IMG/VR virus record: IMGVR_UViG_3300047469_000263 | Location: 1 to 44,760 of that record | Source of the DNA: a virus | Length of the DNA stretch: 44,760 nt | Direction: 5' to 3' (one strand) | In this document: positions 16,364-24,036 of the stretch, piece by piece | Position numbering within the stretch: position 1 is the stretch's first letter | How the letters are laid out: each line of letters starts with the position of its first letter | The notes under the pieces: model-generated | What the model was told of the DNA's origin: nothing | Databases searched by the model: none | What the model saw: the letters and a program-made list of their open reading frames with translations, nothing else | Program-made: the position numbers and the translations under genes

Positions 16364-17119
16364 TTACAAAGTGGCCAGGTTGGTAACCAGGCGAGGGACA
16401 GATTTAGAGTCAGTACCGGCAGCAACGCCGTCGATATAGAACCCGCCAAAATCACTCGGGAAGCTCACCCCACCACAACCCAGCGCAACGCAAGACGCAC
16501 CACCGCCGATCAGTGCCCCGAGATACCCCGCTTCTTTGGTCACCGTAACGGTGTTCATCTGCACCGCCATGATCGGCGGTACCGAATAACTGCCGTAGGT
16601 TCGCAACAGACTATTGAGTCGGCTGTTAGCCGGAGCCGGTGTTACGCCAACCGCTGTCGGGAAATGAATGTTCATCTCGCGGATTTCCATGCTCGCGCCT
16701 TGGCGCTGGAACGTGAAACCGCCCAGGCGATTATCCGAGAACACACCCAGCGCATCGACCGCCGCGTAATACTTAGGCCGCAGCGTTCGGGTGCCGCCTT
16801 CGCCCTTCATAATCAATAGCGAACAGTTGATGCTGACTTGCGAATCCAGAATGTAATCAGACAACAACACGATGCCGCACACCCCGCTATTCGGGGTCGC
16901 GGCGATGGCCTTGTTGACCGTCTTGAACGGGGCCGCCTGGGTGCCTGCGTTGGTGTCCAGGCCGTTGACCTGATCCACATACCAATTTCGAGTTGTCTCA
17001 GGCGCCGCAGCAATGGCCGCAGCCACAGCGGACTCAATGCCGGCTTTTCTGGTGTTGAAGGTGGCGATCAGGCTATTGGTGGCCGTTACCAGATCAGCAA
17101 TTTGTGATTCGAGACTCAT
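16364..17119 (-). CDS. Tail fibre/spike protein, beta-helix-like
   Basis: A 251-residue protein. A short helical N-terminus is followed by the phrase NWYVDQVNGLDTNAG ... APFKTVNKAI, typical of the start of right-handed parallel beta-helix proteins, and then by strands rich in Val, Ile, Asn and Gly. Located 2 bp after the collar-domain fibre gene, it probably forms the distal receptor-binding part that is split off from the short gpH-like protein. The catalytic activity, if any, cannot be assigned. Confidence 0.68.
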   Translation of the reverse strand: MSLESQIADLVTATNSLIATFNTRKAGIESAVAAAIAAAPETTRNWYVDQVNGLDTNAGTQAAPFKTVNKAIAATPNSGVCGIVLLSDYILDSQVSINCSLLIMKGEGGTRTLRPKYYAAVDALGVFSDNRLGGFTFQRQGASMEIREMNIHFPTAVGVTPAPANSRLNSLLRTYGSYSVPPIMAVQMNTVTVTKEAGYLGALIGGGASCVALGCGGVSFPSDFGGFYIDGVAAGTDSKSVPRLVTNLATL

Positions 17120-17121
17120 TA

Positions 17122-17808
17122 TCAGACTCCGAGGGTTGTTTTAGCGAAGAGAGTTTGCAGCCCGACCAGCGCCGTCGCGTTGGCGGCAATGGCGGTTAAC
17201 AGCCCGTCATGGTCGGACTCCTGTCGCTGCTCGACCGCCAGCATCCGCTCCATCAAGTGGGCAATTTGCTGGCCTTCGATTTGGTTGCGTTTGGCCTGAT
17301 CGTCCAGCGTGTCTTGATATTTGACGCCGCGTAGCATTCCGGCGATCTGCGCCGACGCGAGGGCCGCCAATTGCTCCGACAGGGTCAGGTTGAGCCCGGC
17401 CCCGGTCGAATTGATGGTGACGCTATTGGCGGGCAATGCCGCCAGCGACAAGTCATAGGCCAGCAGCAACTGCGCATTGGGCGACTTGTAGGCCAAGGCT
17501 TGCGTGGGGTCCGACCAGACCGCCAACAGGGTGCCGTCGGAGAGCAAAAAGCCCACCTCCCGCACCCAGTATTCGGCGGCATCGTCAGCCACCGCCGTCA
17601 GGTGAATCTGTGTACTGCTCAGCTTCTGCCCATCCGAGATTGGATAGGTGCCTTTCTTGCTGCGCAGCGCCGTTTGTGTCTGCACCGGCGTATAGCCGGA
17701 GCTGCCCAGGACGACATGGGTGATTTGCGCAGACAGACCATCGTTGGTCGCCCGGAAAATGGCGGCCAAACCTGCCTGCGTAATCACAGGTTGCAACGGG
17801 GTACTCAT
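17122..17808 (-). CDS. Tail fibre protein gpH-like, N-terminal collar domain
   Basis: A 228-residue protein with the phage tail-collar fibre N-terminal domain of P2 gpH (DUF3751-like): TQAGLAAIFRATNDGL, ITHVVLGSSGY and the EYWVREVGFLLSDGTLLAVW region. It is far shorter than P2 gpH (about 670 residues). It probably attaches a fibre, with the distal specificity supplied by the adjacent beta-helix gene. Its start overlaps the end of gene I by 4 bases. Confidence 0.85.
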   Translation of the reverse strand: MSTPLQPVITQAGLAAIFRATNDGLSAQITHVVLGSSGYTPVQTQTALRSKKGTYPISDGQKLSSTQIHLTAVADDAAEYWVREVGFLLSDGTLLAVWSDPTQALAYKSPNAQLLLAYDLSLAALPANSVTINSTGAGLNLTLSEQLAALASAQIAGMLRGVKYQDTLDDQAKRNQIEGQQIAHLMERMLAVEQRQESDHDGLLTAIAANATALVGLQTLFAKTTLGV

Positions 17809-18533
17809 AGGCTTATCGCCTCCATGGTGACGCGCACGACACTGCGCGTGGTTAATGCGTTGCCCGCCGTACAGCCGCCGGCCGCATCAAGGGGCACGCC
17901 TTGAGCATCGAGCACCGCCCGATGAACACTGCGCAGATCCACCGCCCCCGCCAGCCCTAGATCCTGCAAGGCGCCATCCGGCTGGACCGGCAAAGGCTCG
18001 ACCGTGCGGCGATCCAGATGGCGCGCGCCCACGGCGCTGCCTAAGCGCCATCCGCCATCGAACCGTGCGCCGATCTTGAGCGCGTAGTGGCTGCGCTCGT
18101 TCTTGGTCGCATCGACCAGGGCACGCAGACGCTGGAACAGTTGCGGGGACAGAATCGACCCCTCGCCGGCGCGGTTGTCGTTCGCCCAGGCCGTCAGCTC
18201 AAAGCTGTACGGCACAGCCCCCGGTATTTGCGTCCATTCCTTGTAATCCGCTGTCACCCCGACAGCCTTCAGCACCCGGCGGATCGCACCGACCGTGCCC
18301 TTATGCTTGTGAATCGGGATCGACTGCCGGATCAGTGCCCGCTGCTGGTCTTCCGTCTCGGCGGCATCCCAGCCTTCGACCGACATGGCCCACGCCAGCC
18401 AGGGCAGAAAGCCGACCGGACAACGCGCCGAGTCGGCCACCCCGCGAATAATCTCGGGATCGACCCCAAGATCACCGGCGGTGGCCAGCGCCCTTTCCAA
18501 CGGGGTGCTGTTATGGGGCAATAGTTGGCTCAT
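17805..18533 (-). CDS. Baseplate/tail protein I (P2 gpI-like)
   Basis: A 242-residue protein. The first 110 residues are the conserved tail protein I domain (LLPHNSTPLERAL, FLPWLAWAMSVEGWD, HKHKGTVGAIRRVLKAVG). The C-terminal part is variable, as in other members. It is a baseplate component in the wedge. It overlaps gene J by 4 bp, matching the P2 order J-I-H. Confidence 0.92.
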   Translation of the reverse strand: MSQLLPHNSTPLERALATAGDLGVDPEIIRGVADSARCPVGFLPWLAWAMSVEGWDAAETEDQQRALIRQSIPIHKHKGTVGAIRRVLKAVGVTADYKEWTQIPGAVPYSFELTAWANDNRAGEGSILSPQLFQRLRALVDATKNERSHYALKIGARFDGGWRLGSAVGARHLDRRTVEPLPVQPDGALQDLGLAGAVDLRSVHRAVLDAQGVPLDAAGGCTAGNALTTRSVVRVTMEAISL

Positions 18534-19510
18534 GTGACCACCACCCCCTTAACGTCGATGCCAACGCAGCTCGGGTAATGGCGTTTGTCGCTGAGCACAT
18601 CGGCCGTCGGAGCCTGAAGCACCACACGCCGCACGCCCGAGACGTGCAACGCGCCGTAGATCGCCGACAGCGACAGCTCCCCCTCCAGATCCCGGGCCGC
18701 CAAAATCACCGTTGCCAATCTGGCCTTGGCCGCCGCCACCACCAACGGCAACGACGGGCCATCCAGCACCTCAAGTTTGGCGATGACGTGATACTCATCC
18801 GGTTGCCCCAATAGACTGCGGGGGCGGTCTGTGATGGGCCTGACATCCTCGTTTGAGGCGGCCTTTTGCACGGCCGCCACCAGGGCCGTCGGATCAGCTG
18901 TACTGCCCACAATCGGCAGCACCGCCAGCGACACGTCACCCGGCAAGGGATTGCTCAGACCGGCCGCGTAAACGCACACCAGGACGATCGCCCCGGGCGG
19001 CAACAGCGCCCGAACCGAAGCGCTGACCTCGGCCGCCTTGAAGGTCGGAGAGTCCACCGACACGCTGGCTACGTCGGCCGAGGCCGTTAACGCGTGATAC
19101 TCATAGGCACCACGGCCGCCGGCCACTGAAAGACGCTCCAGGGAAAGCCGCGTGCGGTACAGAAAGTCATCGTCTTTTTCCATGACCGCCGCCACCGGCG
19201 GCACTGCGTTCGGGTCTGCGGGCACCAGGACCAAACGCTGCACATCGAAGTCGGCCGCGCGGTTGTCCAGGTCCGCACCCCGGGCATAAGCCAGCAAGCT
19301 GGACTTGGCTGCGTCATTGATTCGGGCACGGCCGAGCATTTTTTGATAGGCCGCCACCTCCAGCAGTTTAACGACGGGGTCGGACTCCAACACCGCCGTC
19401 CACTGGTCGCCCATGTGCGCGCGAAAGTCGCCAAGGATCTGCTGATACAGCGTCTCAAATTCCAGCGTTTCCACGACATCGGGCGGGGGCAGCAAAGAAA
19501 GATCGATCAT
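18530..19510 (-). CDS. Baseplate assembly protein J (P2 gpJ-like)
   Basis: A 326-residue baseplate J family protein, beginning IDLSLLPPPDVVETLEFE and containing the AYQKMLGRARINDAAKSSLLAYARGADLDN region that is hallmark for the family. The start at 19510 overlaps the stop of gene W by 4 bp; the open frame continues upstream without family sequence. It forms the wedge ring with W and I. Confidence 0.93.
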   Translation of the reverse strand: MIDLSLLPPPDVVETLEFETLYQQILGDFRAHMGDQWTAVLESDPVVKLLEVAAYQKMLGRARINDAAKSSLLAYARGADLDNRAADFDVQRLVLVPADPNAVPPVAAVMEKDDDFLYRTRLSLERLSVAGGRGAYEYHALTASADVASVSVDSPTFKAAEVSASVRALLPPGAIVLVCVYAAGLSNPLPGDVSLAVLPIVGSTADPTALVAAVQKAASNEDVRPITDRPRSLLGQPDEYHVIAKLEVLDGPSLPLVVAAAKARLATVILAARDLEGELSLSAIYGALHVSGVRRVVLQAPTADVLSDKRHYPSCVGIDVKGVVVT

Positions 19511-19833
19511 GCGCTTACCTCCACTACGGCAGCATTGCCCAGGTATTCGCCGGTTAACTCCAAGCTGATCTGACCGCCGACAACGGCTGTCACACGCACC
19601 CGATCTAGCTTCAAACGCGGCTCCCAACGCCCCAGAGAGCGCGCAACCTCGGCCTGTACAGCGCTTTTCCAACCCTCGTTAACCGGCAAGTCGACGTAAC
19701 GACGCAGCTTGCTGCCGTATTCCGGCCGCATGCGCCGGCTGCCGATCGGCGTGGTCAAAATGTCCTCAATCGACTGCCGCAAATGATCAAGGTCCGAGAT
19801 GGGTTTTCCGGTTCGGCGATCCAGGCCAATCAT
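19507..19833 (-). CDS. Baseplate wedge protein W (P2 gpW / T4 gp25-like)
   Basis: A 108-residue protein of the gp25-like lysozyme-fold family, with IGLDRRTGKPIS, SIEDILTTPIGSRRMRPEYGS and the EPRLKLDRVRV segment. It nucleates sheath assembly at the baseplate. ATG 19833 starts 2 bp after the stop of the preceding small gene. Confidence 0.93.
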   Translation of the reverse strand: MIGLDRRTGKPISDLDHLRQSIEDILTTPIGSRRMRPEYGSKLRRYVDLPVNEGWKSAVQAEVARSLGRWEPRLKLDRVRVTAVVGGQISLELTGEYLGNAAVVEVSA

Positions 19834-19835
19834 GG

Positions 19836-20045
19836 CTAGCCTTCCAGGCGCTGCAGCTCGGCATGGCCGGCCAAGTACTCCAGCGCCTCGGCGTCGTCGC
19901 CCTGGACCGTCACGCGGTGACCCACCACCTTTAATTCGCGCAGCCCCTCGCCGCTCGCCAGGAACAGCGAACGCGAGGCGTACAGGCTGTCGGCAAAGGT
20001 CACGTCCGCCGGCGCACCAGGCGCAGCGAGTTTCTTGGTACTCAT
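19836..20045 (-). CDS. Small unknown protein between baseplate genes V and W
   Basis: A 69-residue acidic protein. GGAG lies about 8 bases upstream of ATG 20045 and the stop is only 2 bp from gene W, so it is clearly part of the baseplate operon. P2 has no gene here. The fold is not recognisable to me; it may be an accessory baseplate or assembly factor, inferred from position only. Confidence 0.6.
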   Translation of the reverse strand: MSTKKLAAPGAPADVTFADSLYASRSLFLASGEGLRELKVVGHRVTVQGDDAEALEYLAGHAELQRLEG

Positions 20046-20068
20046 AAGGATTCTCCAGAAAAGACAAA

Positions 20069-20084
20069 GCCCGCCGAGGCGGGC
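20069..20084 (-). terminator. Terminator-like hairpin after spike gene V
   Basis: GCCCGCC-GA-GGCGGGC forms a strong 7-bp stem, followed on the minus strand by TTTGTCTTTT and then CTGGAG ahead of the small gene at 20045. It is a likely attenuator in the late operon. Confidence 0.65.
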
Positions 20085-20086
20085 TG

Positions 20087-20668
20087 TCAGTGCTTGTGAT
20101 TAGGCGTGTTACCCGTCGTATCAATGATCGAGCCATCGCCGCGGATGTTGCCCGTTACGCGTAACGCGCCGTCAATCAACACCGACCCTTTCAAGGTGAT
20201 GTTCGACGCCTCGACCGTGGCGTTAGTCGTCTTGGCGGTGATCGCGCTGTCAGTTGCCACCACTTCGGTACCGCCGACCTTGACCGCCACCGTGCCGCTG
20301 GGGAGCGTGATGGTGTAGCTCTTGGCCGCCCAGTCGTAGACCAGCGAGCCGCCATCATCGAAACGCCACACCTCGACATGATCGCGATTGTCCGGCTGCG
20401 CGCCGGCAGCGCCATACAACCCCGGAATAAACGTGCCCTGAGCGGGATCACCGCTTGGGCTGATTAATGCGCCCTGCTCGCCCAAGCTCGGCGCACGCCA
20501 GTGGCGGGCCTTGCCGGCGGCCTGGGCATGCCAGCGCACCCAGGCGCTGGTCCAGTTGCCGCCGTCGGATACCCGCACCAGGGCGGCCACCAGATCCACC
20601 GCCACAACCCGACAGGGGATCACCAGGCCGGCCAGCATGCGGTCATGCTCGGCGGACGCATAGCTCAT
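20087..20668 (-). CDS. Baseplate spike protein V (P2 gpV-like)
   Basis: A 193-residue central spike. The N-terminal OB-like domain (IPCRVVAVDLVAALVRV ... PSLGEQGALISPSG) and a C-terminal beta-helical stem end in the NHKH tip. The H-x-H pattern at the end is the metal-binding apex of P2-type spikes. The gene starts inside the end of the preceding gene (4-bp overlap) and begins the baseplate cluster, as in P2. Confidence 0.92.
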   Translation of the reverse strand: MSYASAEHDRMLAGLVIPCRVVAVDLVAALVRVSDGGNWTSAWVRWHAQAAGKARHWRAPSLGEQGALISPSGDPAQGTFIPGLYGAAGAQPDNRDHVEVWRFDDGGSLVYDWAAKSYTITLPSGTVAVKVGGTEVVATDSAITAKTTNATVEASNITLKGSVLIDGALRVTGNIRGDGSIIDTTGNTPNHKH

Positions 20669-21228
20669 GCCATGGCCTCCGGGGTTTGGTAGTGCTGTTC
20701 GCTACCAGGTCCTGTATCAGGATCAAACGCAAACAGTAGCGAGCCGGGCGGTTCGTCCTCCCAAGGCCAAGCGGTGTCACCCAGAAAAATATCTTGGTGC
20801 CACAGCACCGACCAGCCCGTGCAGCGCGCCAGCTCAGGAATGATTTCCGACGGCATGGCCTGCACATCCCGCACCTGATCGACAAAGTCGACGTTCCAAT
20901 ATTGCTCATCCAGCAACTGCATCAGCTTGGCCGCCAGAACGGCCGCCTGCAGGGGCGCCATCTTGCGTTTCGACTCGACCAGAATGCAGGCCTCAAACGT
21001 CGCTCTGACGCACAACCGGCCATCCCCGGGCTTGGTCGCCGGCGCTACGCCTGTCATCGCGTACAGCAGCGCCGGCAGCTTCATGCCCTCTTTGAGGACC
21101 GGATACGCCTCGACGTGCTCGATCTGCGGCAGCGCCGCTTTCATGGCGGCCGTGATCGCGTCATGCAACACACTCAGCTCAGTCGGCACAGGGACCGGCT
21201 CGCTAGAAGATGTCTGCTGTTCGCTCAT
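20665..21228 (-). CDS. Probable tail completion / neck protein
   Basis: A 187-residue protein between the head-tail joining gene and spike V. It contains a mixed alpha/beta region (AYPVLKEGMKLPALLYAMTG, CVRATFEACILVESK), reminiscent of minor tail proteins of the Mu gp37 / DUF1834 type, and an acidic C-terminus (PWEDEPPGSLLFAFDPD). The overlaps of 26 bp upstream and 4 bp downstream show it belongs to the structural operon. The exact role is inferred from its position at the head-tail boundary. Confidence 0.6.
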   Translation of the reverse strand: MSEQQTSSSEPVPVPTELSVLHDAITAAMKAALPQIEHVEAYPVLKEGMKLPALLYAMTGVAPATKPGDGRLCVRATFEACILVESKRKMAPLQAAVLAAKLMQLLDEQYWNVDFVDQVRDVQAMPSEIIPELARCTGWSVLWHQDIFLGDTAWPWEDEPPGSLLFAFDPDTGPGSEQHYQTPEAMA

Positions 21229-21580
21229 GGTCTACCTCCAGCACCAGGGCAACCATGCCGTCGCCGGTAGGCTCAGGCCGGACCACCCGATAACGCCCGC
21301 CACCCTCAGCAGGCGGCAGCTCAATGGTCAGCACCGTTTCATTGGCCAAGCGCGCCGCGTCTGCAGCCAGCACAGAGAAACGCGGCTCGCCCAGTTCCGC
21401 GGCGTCGACCGCCGTGGCCAGACCCTTGCCACTCTTGCCACCCACCTGAGGGTCAAGGAATGGGTTTTCAAAGGTCCCCATAACCTCGGTACCGTCCTCG
21501 AGCGTGGCGCGGTCGCCCACGCGCTGCAGAATGCGCGTGCTCAATACCGCCATGCGCTCGCGAAAGCTCGGGCGGGCCAT
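21203..21580 (-). CDS. Head-tail joining protein (lambda gpFII-like)
   Basis: A 125-residue protein with a small beta-rich fold typical of lambda gpFII-type head-tail attachment proteins (RVGDRATLEDGTEVMG, TVLTIELPPAEGGGRYRVV). The stop/start arrangement with the neighbouring decoration gene (ATG at 21580, sharing a base with the previous stop) supports tight coupling. The position after capsid and decoration genes is what lambda-like heads show. Confidence 0.68.
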   Translation of the reverse strand: MARPSFRERMAVLSTRILQRVGDRATLEDGTEVMGTFENPFLDPQVGGKSGKGLATAVDAAELGEPRFSVLAADAARLANETVLTIELPPAEGGGRYRVVRPEPTGDGMVALVLEVDHERTADIF

Positions 21581-21894
21581 TACTGAACGATCAGCACTTC
21601 GGCAAAGCCATTGAGCGTATCGCTCAGCAACTTGCCGTAGGGCGCCGAATCGGCAGTACCGGCGGCGACCAGGGCGCCATTGAGCACGCTGACATTGGCG
21701 CCGGCCTTGAGGCCCGCGGCCGCCGGCACGCTCCAGGCGTCACAGGTGCGATAGGTGATCACCGTCCCCTTCGGGCCGGACTGCAGCGGCATGACCGCCA
21801 GATCACCGATAACCTGCGGCACACCAGCGACGGAGCCGCCGGTAGGAGCCGGCAAGCTGATGCTGCCGCCGGCACTAACGTAGTTCTTGGCCAT
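21580..21894 (-). CDS. DUF2190-like capsid decoration protein
   Basis: A 104-residue protein resembling DUF2190 / RecA-fold-free decoration proteins found after the capsid gene in many siphophage-type heads (KNYVSAGGSISLPAP, VIGDLAVMPLQSG). ATG 21894 lies 9 bases after AGGAG; an ATG two codons earlier (21900) is too close to it. It probably stabilises the expanded head. Confidence 0.75.
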   Translation of the reverse strand: MAKNYVSAGGSISLPAPTGGSVAGVPQVIGDLAVMPLQSGPKGTVITYRTCDAWSVPAAAGLKAGANVSVLNGALVAAGTADSAPYGKLLSDTLNGFAEVLIVQ

Positions 21895-21924
21895 GGCCAT
21901 TTTCTCCTATCCAGAAACAACAAA

Positions 21925-21940
21925 CCCCGCGTAAGCGGGG
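21925..21940 (-). terminator. Hairpin between capsid and decoration genes
   Basis: CCCCGC-4 nt-GCGGGG, then TTTGTTGTTT on the minus strand, directly before the CTGGATAGGAG ribosome binding region of the decoration gene. It is a weak terminator or processing site that could set the capsid to decoration ratio. Confidence 0.5.
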
Positions 21941-21960
21941 TGTTTGGGTGGGGCCTGCGG

Positions 21961-24036
21961 TTACGCGCCGACAGACTTGTTGAGGCCGCGCGAGTCCAGC
22001 GCCGCAACGCCGGCGTCGATCCGCACCTTGGTAGCCACGCCGTCGACGGTGAAGCCCTCTTGCTGCTCCATGTACGGTTTATCGACGCCATCCAGATAAG
22101 AGACTTCGATAGTGTCGCGACCTTGCGCGGCGGCCAGATACCAGGACTTCGCAGAATCGTCGTCCAGACGCGGCTCGGCGATCACCTCGGCGAAGTTGCG
22201 AATCGGGTTATCGATGCCGGCGTTTACGTCAGCGCCTGGCACCGAGGCCGAACGGATTAGCTGCTTGGCCTTATCTTCCAGGGCCACCGGGCACAGCAGG
22301 AAGGCCGGGCGAATGTTCAGGGTTCGACCCTTACCGCCTTCAACCTGGGACTTCTGCAGCGCCATGGCGTTCTTGGCGGCAATCATCGCCTCAATCGACA
22401 AGGCCGAGCCGGCACCGGTGAACAGGTTCTTGCGCGAGACATCGAACAGGGCCTTTTTATCGCTCATCTGGGCGTTGGTGGTCAGTACCGCGTAGACCAG
22501 GTCGCCGACGGTGCCGCGCGCCGCCAAACCCATGTTGTAAGGAATGGCACTGAGCAGATCGAGGTCATCGTTGATGATTGCCTGACGGGTGATCGAGAAC
22601 AGCTCGCCATAGGTGGCCAGGCTGATGGTCTCGCCACGGTCACCGGTGGTGATGTACTTGTAGTCGGCACCTGGGCGCACTTCACGCAGGGCCGGGAAGG
22701 CCCCCATGCCGACACGTTTGGCAACGCGGAAGTCGCTCAGGCGACCGCGACGAGTCCACTGGTCGAACGTCTCGGGCGCCTCATCCCAGCCGGCCAGAAC
22801 CGACACAGCGGCGGTGTCGATCAGGATGTTGCCGAAGTCGCTGGTGTCGTGCGTGAAGGCCAGGCCGACCATCTGCATTGGGTTGAGCGAGGCAGTCAGA
22901 ATGCCGCGATCATTCAGCGAGGCGCGGGCCAGCCCGCGCAGGCTCATGTGGTTATAGGCGTTGTCGGCCTCGTTGGCCGCGTGACCGACACGCCCTGCCA
23001 GGGATGCCCGCACAGAGTCACCCACAATGTTGCCGTTGCTGATGTGCCCGTGCTGGCCTGGGGCCTGGCTGCCGGTCGGCGTGGTCGCCTTGCCCATGTG
23101 AGCCAGCAGTTTGGCGTTTGCCGACTCGACGGTGCATCTGGTGTCATTCAAGCACTCGTCACGCAGGGTGGCAGAGCCCTCCAGGGTGGCGAACATGGCA
23201 AACGCGGCAGTGATCGCGGTACGGCGAGTGCCATCAGCCAGCAGCACGCGCGCCTGAATCTGTTCGGGGGTTTCGTTCGCCGGCGGCTGGTTAACCGGCG
23301 GGGCCGGCTGATTGACCGGCGTCGGCGGCTGGGTTTGGCCGCGCGGGCCGAACATCGGTTGTGCAGCGGTAGGCATGTTGGTGAACTCCTGCATGCGTTG
23401 AGAGTTGAGTGCGGCGAAGGCTTCCAGCGCCCCCACCAATTCATCGGCAAAGCCCAGCTCGACGGCCTCGGCGCCGGTCATCCACGTTTCAGCGGCGAGC
23501 AGCGCCTTGATTTCGTCGACGGTCTTGCTGGTCTTGTTGGTGTACGCTGCCACCAGGGAACCCTCGACCTTGTCGAGTAGATCGGCGTAACGGCGCATTT
23601 CGTCCGCGTCACCGCCCTGAATGCCCCAGGGCTTATGCACCATGATCATGGCGTTTTCAGGGATGCGGATTACGTCGGCAGCCATCAAAATCACGCTGCC
23701 CATCGAAGCCGCCAGACCATCTACCGTGCCCTCTACCCGGGCTGGGTGATTGCGCAGCAGGTTGTACATGGCCATCCCCTCGAACACGTCGCCGCCGGGG
23801 GAATGCACATGCAAATTGATCTGTGACACGTCACCGAGGGTTTTCAGATCGCGGGCAAACTGGTTGGCCGAGATACCCCAGGCGCCAATCTCGCCGTACA
23901 ACATCAGATCGACCACGCCACGCTGACTGGATGCGCGCAACGTGTACCAAGTCTGCGCGGCCGGGTCAGTCGTCGTCGCCACCGCCGCGCGTGGACCCAG
24001 CACGGGCGGACTTGCCCGTGGTTTTCGTTTGCTCAT
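21961..24036 (-). CDS. ClpP-like prohead protease / major capsid protein fusion
   Basis: A 691-residue fusion. Residues about 30-210 are a ClpP/SppA-type serine protease with Ser111 in GLAASMGS and His134 in MVHKP, the usual catalytic positions. Residues about 225-260 are a Pro-rich linker (PTPVNQPAPPVNQPP). The rest is a helical scaffold-like segment and an HK97-fold capsid of the Mu/lambda-type (NIRPAFLLCPVALEDKAKQL). The protease is expected to cleave itself and the scaffold from the capsid during maturation. ATG 24036 lies within the end of the portal gene (71-bp overlap), as in the lambda B-C arrangement. Such fusions are known in other phages. Confidence 0.92.
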   Translation of the reverse strand: MSKRKPRASPPVLGPRAAVATTTDPAAQTWYTLRASSQRGVVDLMLYGEIGAWGISANQFARDLKTLGDVSQINLHVHSPGGDVFEGMAMYNLLRNHPARVEGTVDGLAASMGSVILMAADVIRIPENAMIMVHKPWGIQGGDADEMRRYADLLDKVEGSLVAAYTNKTSKTVDEIKALLAAETWMTGAEAVELGFADELVGALEAFAALNSQRMQEFTNMPTAAQPMFGPRGQTQPPTPVNQPAPPVNQPPANETPEQIQARVLLADGTRRTAITAAFAMFATLEGSATLRDECLNDTRCTVESANAKLLAHMGKATTPTGSQAPGQHGHISNGNIVGDSVRASLAGRVGHAANEADNAYNHMSLRGLARASLNDRGILTASLNPMQMVGLAFTHDTSDFGNILIDTAAVSVLAGWDEAPETFDQWTRRGRLSDFRVAKRVGMGAFPALREVRPGADYKYITTGDRGETISLATYGELFSITRQAIINDDLDLLSAIPYNMGLAARGTVGDLVYAVLTTNAQMSDKKALFDVSRKNLFTGAGSALSIEAMIAAKNAMALQKSQVEGGKGRTLNIRPAFLLCPVALEDKAKQLIRSASVPGADVNAGIDNPIRNFAEVIAEPRLDDDSAKSWYLAAAQGRDTIEVSYLDGVDKPYMEQQEGFTVDGVATKVRIDAGVAALDSRGLNKSVGA

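Noticed and set aside
15647-16819. 390-codon plus-strand frame
   Set aside because: Spans several minus-strand tail genes and their hairpins, so it is a shadow produced by high GC content.
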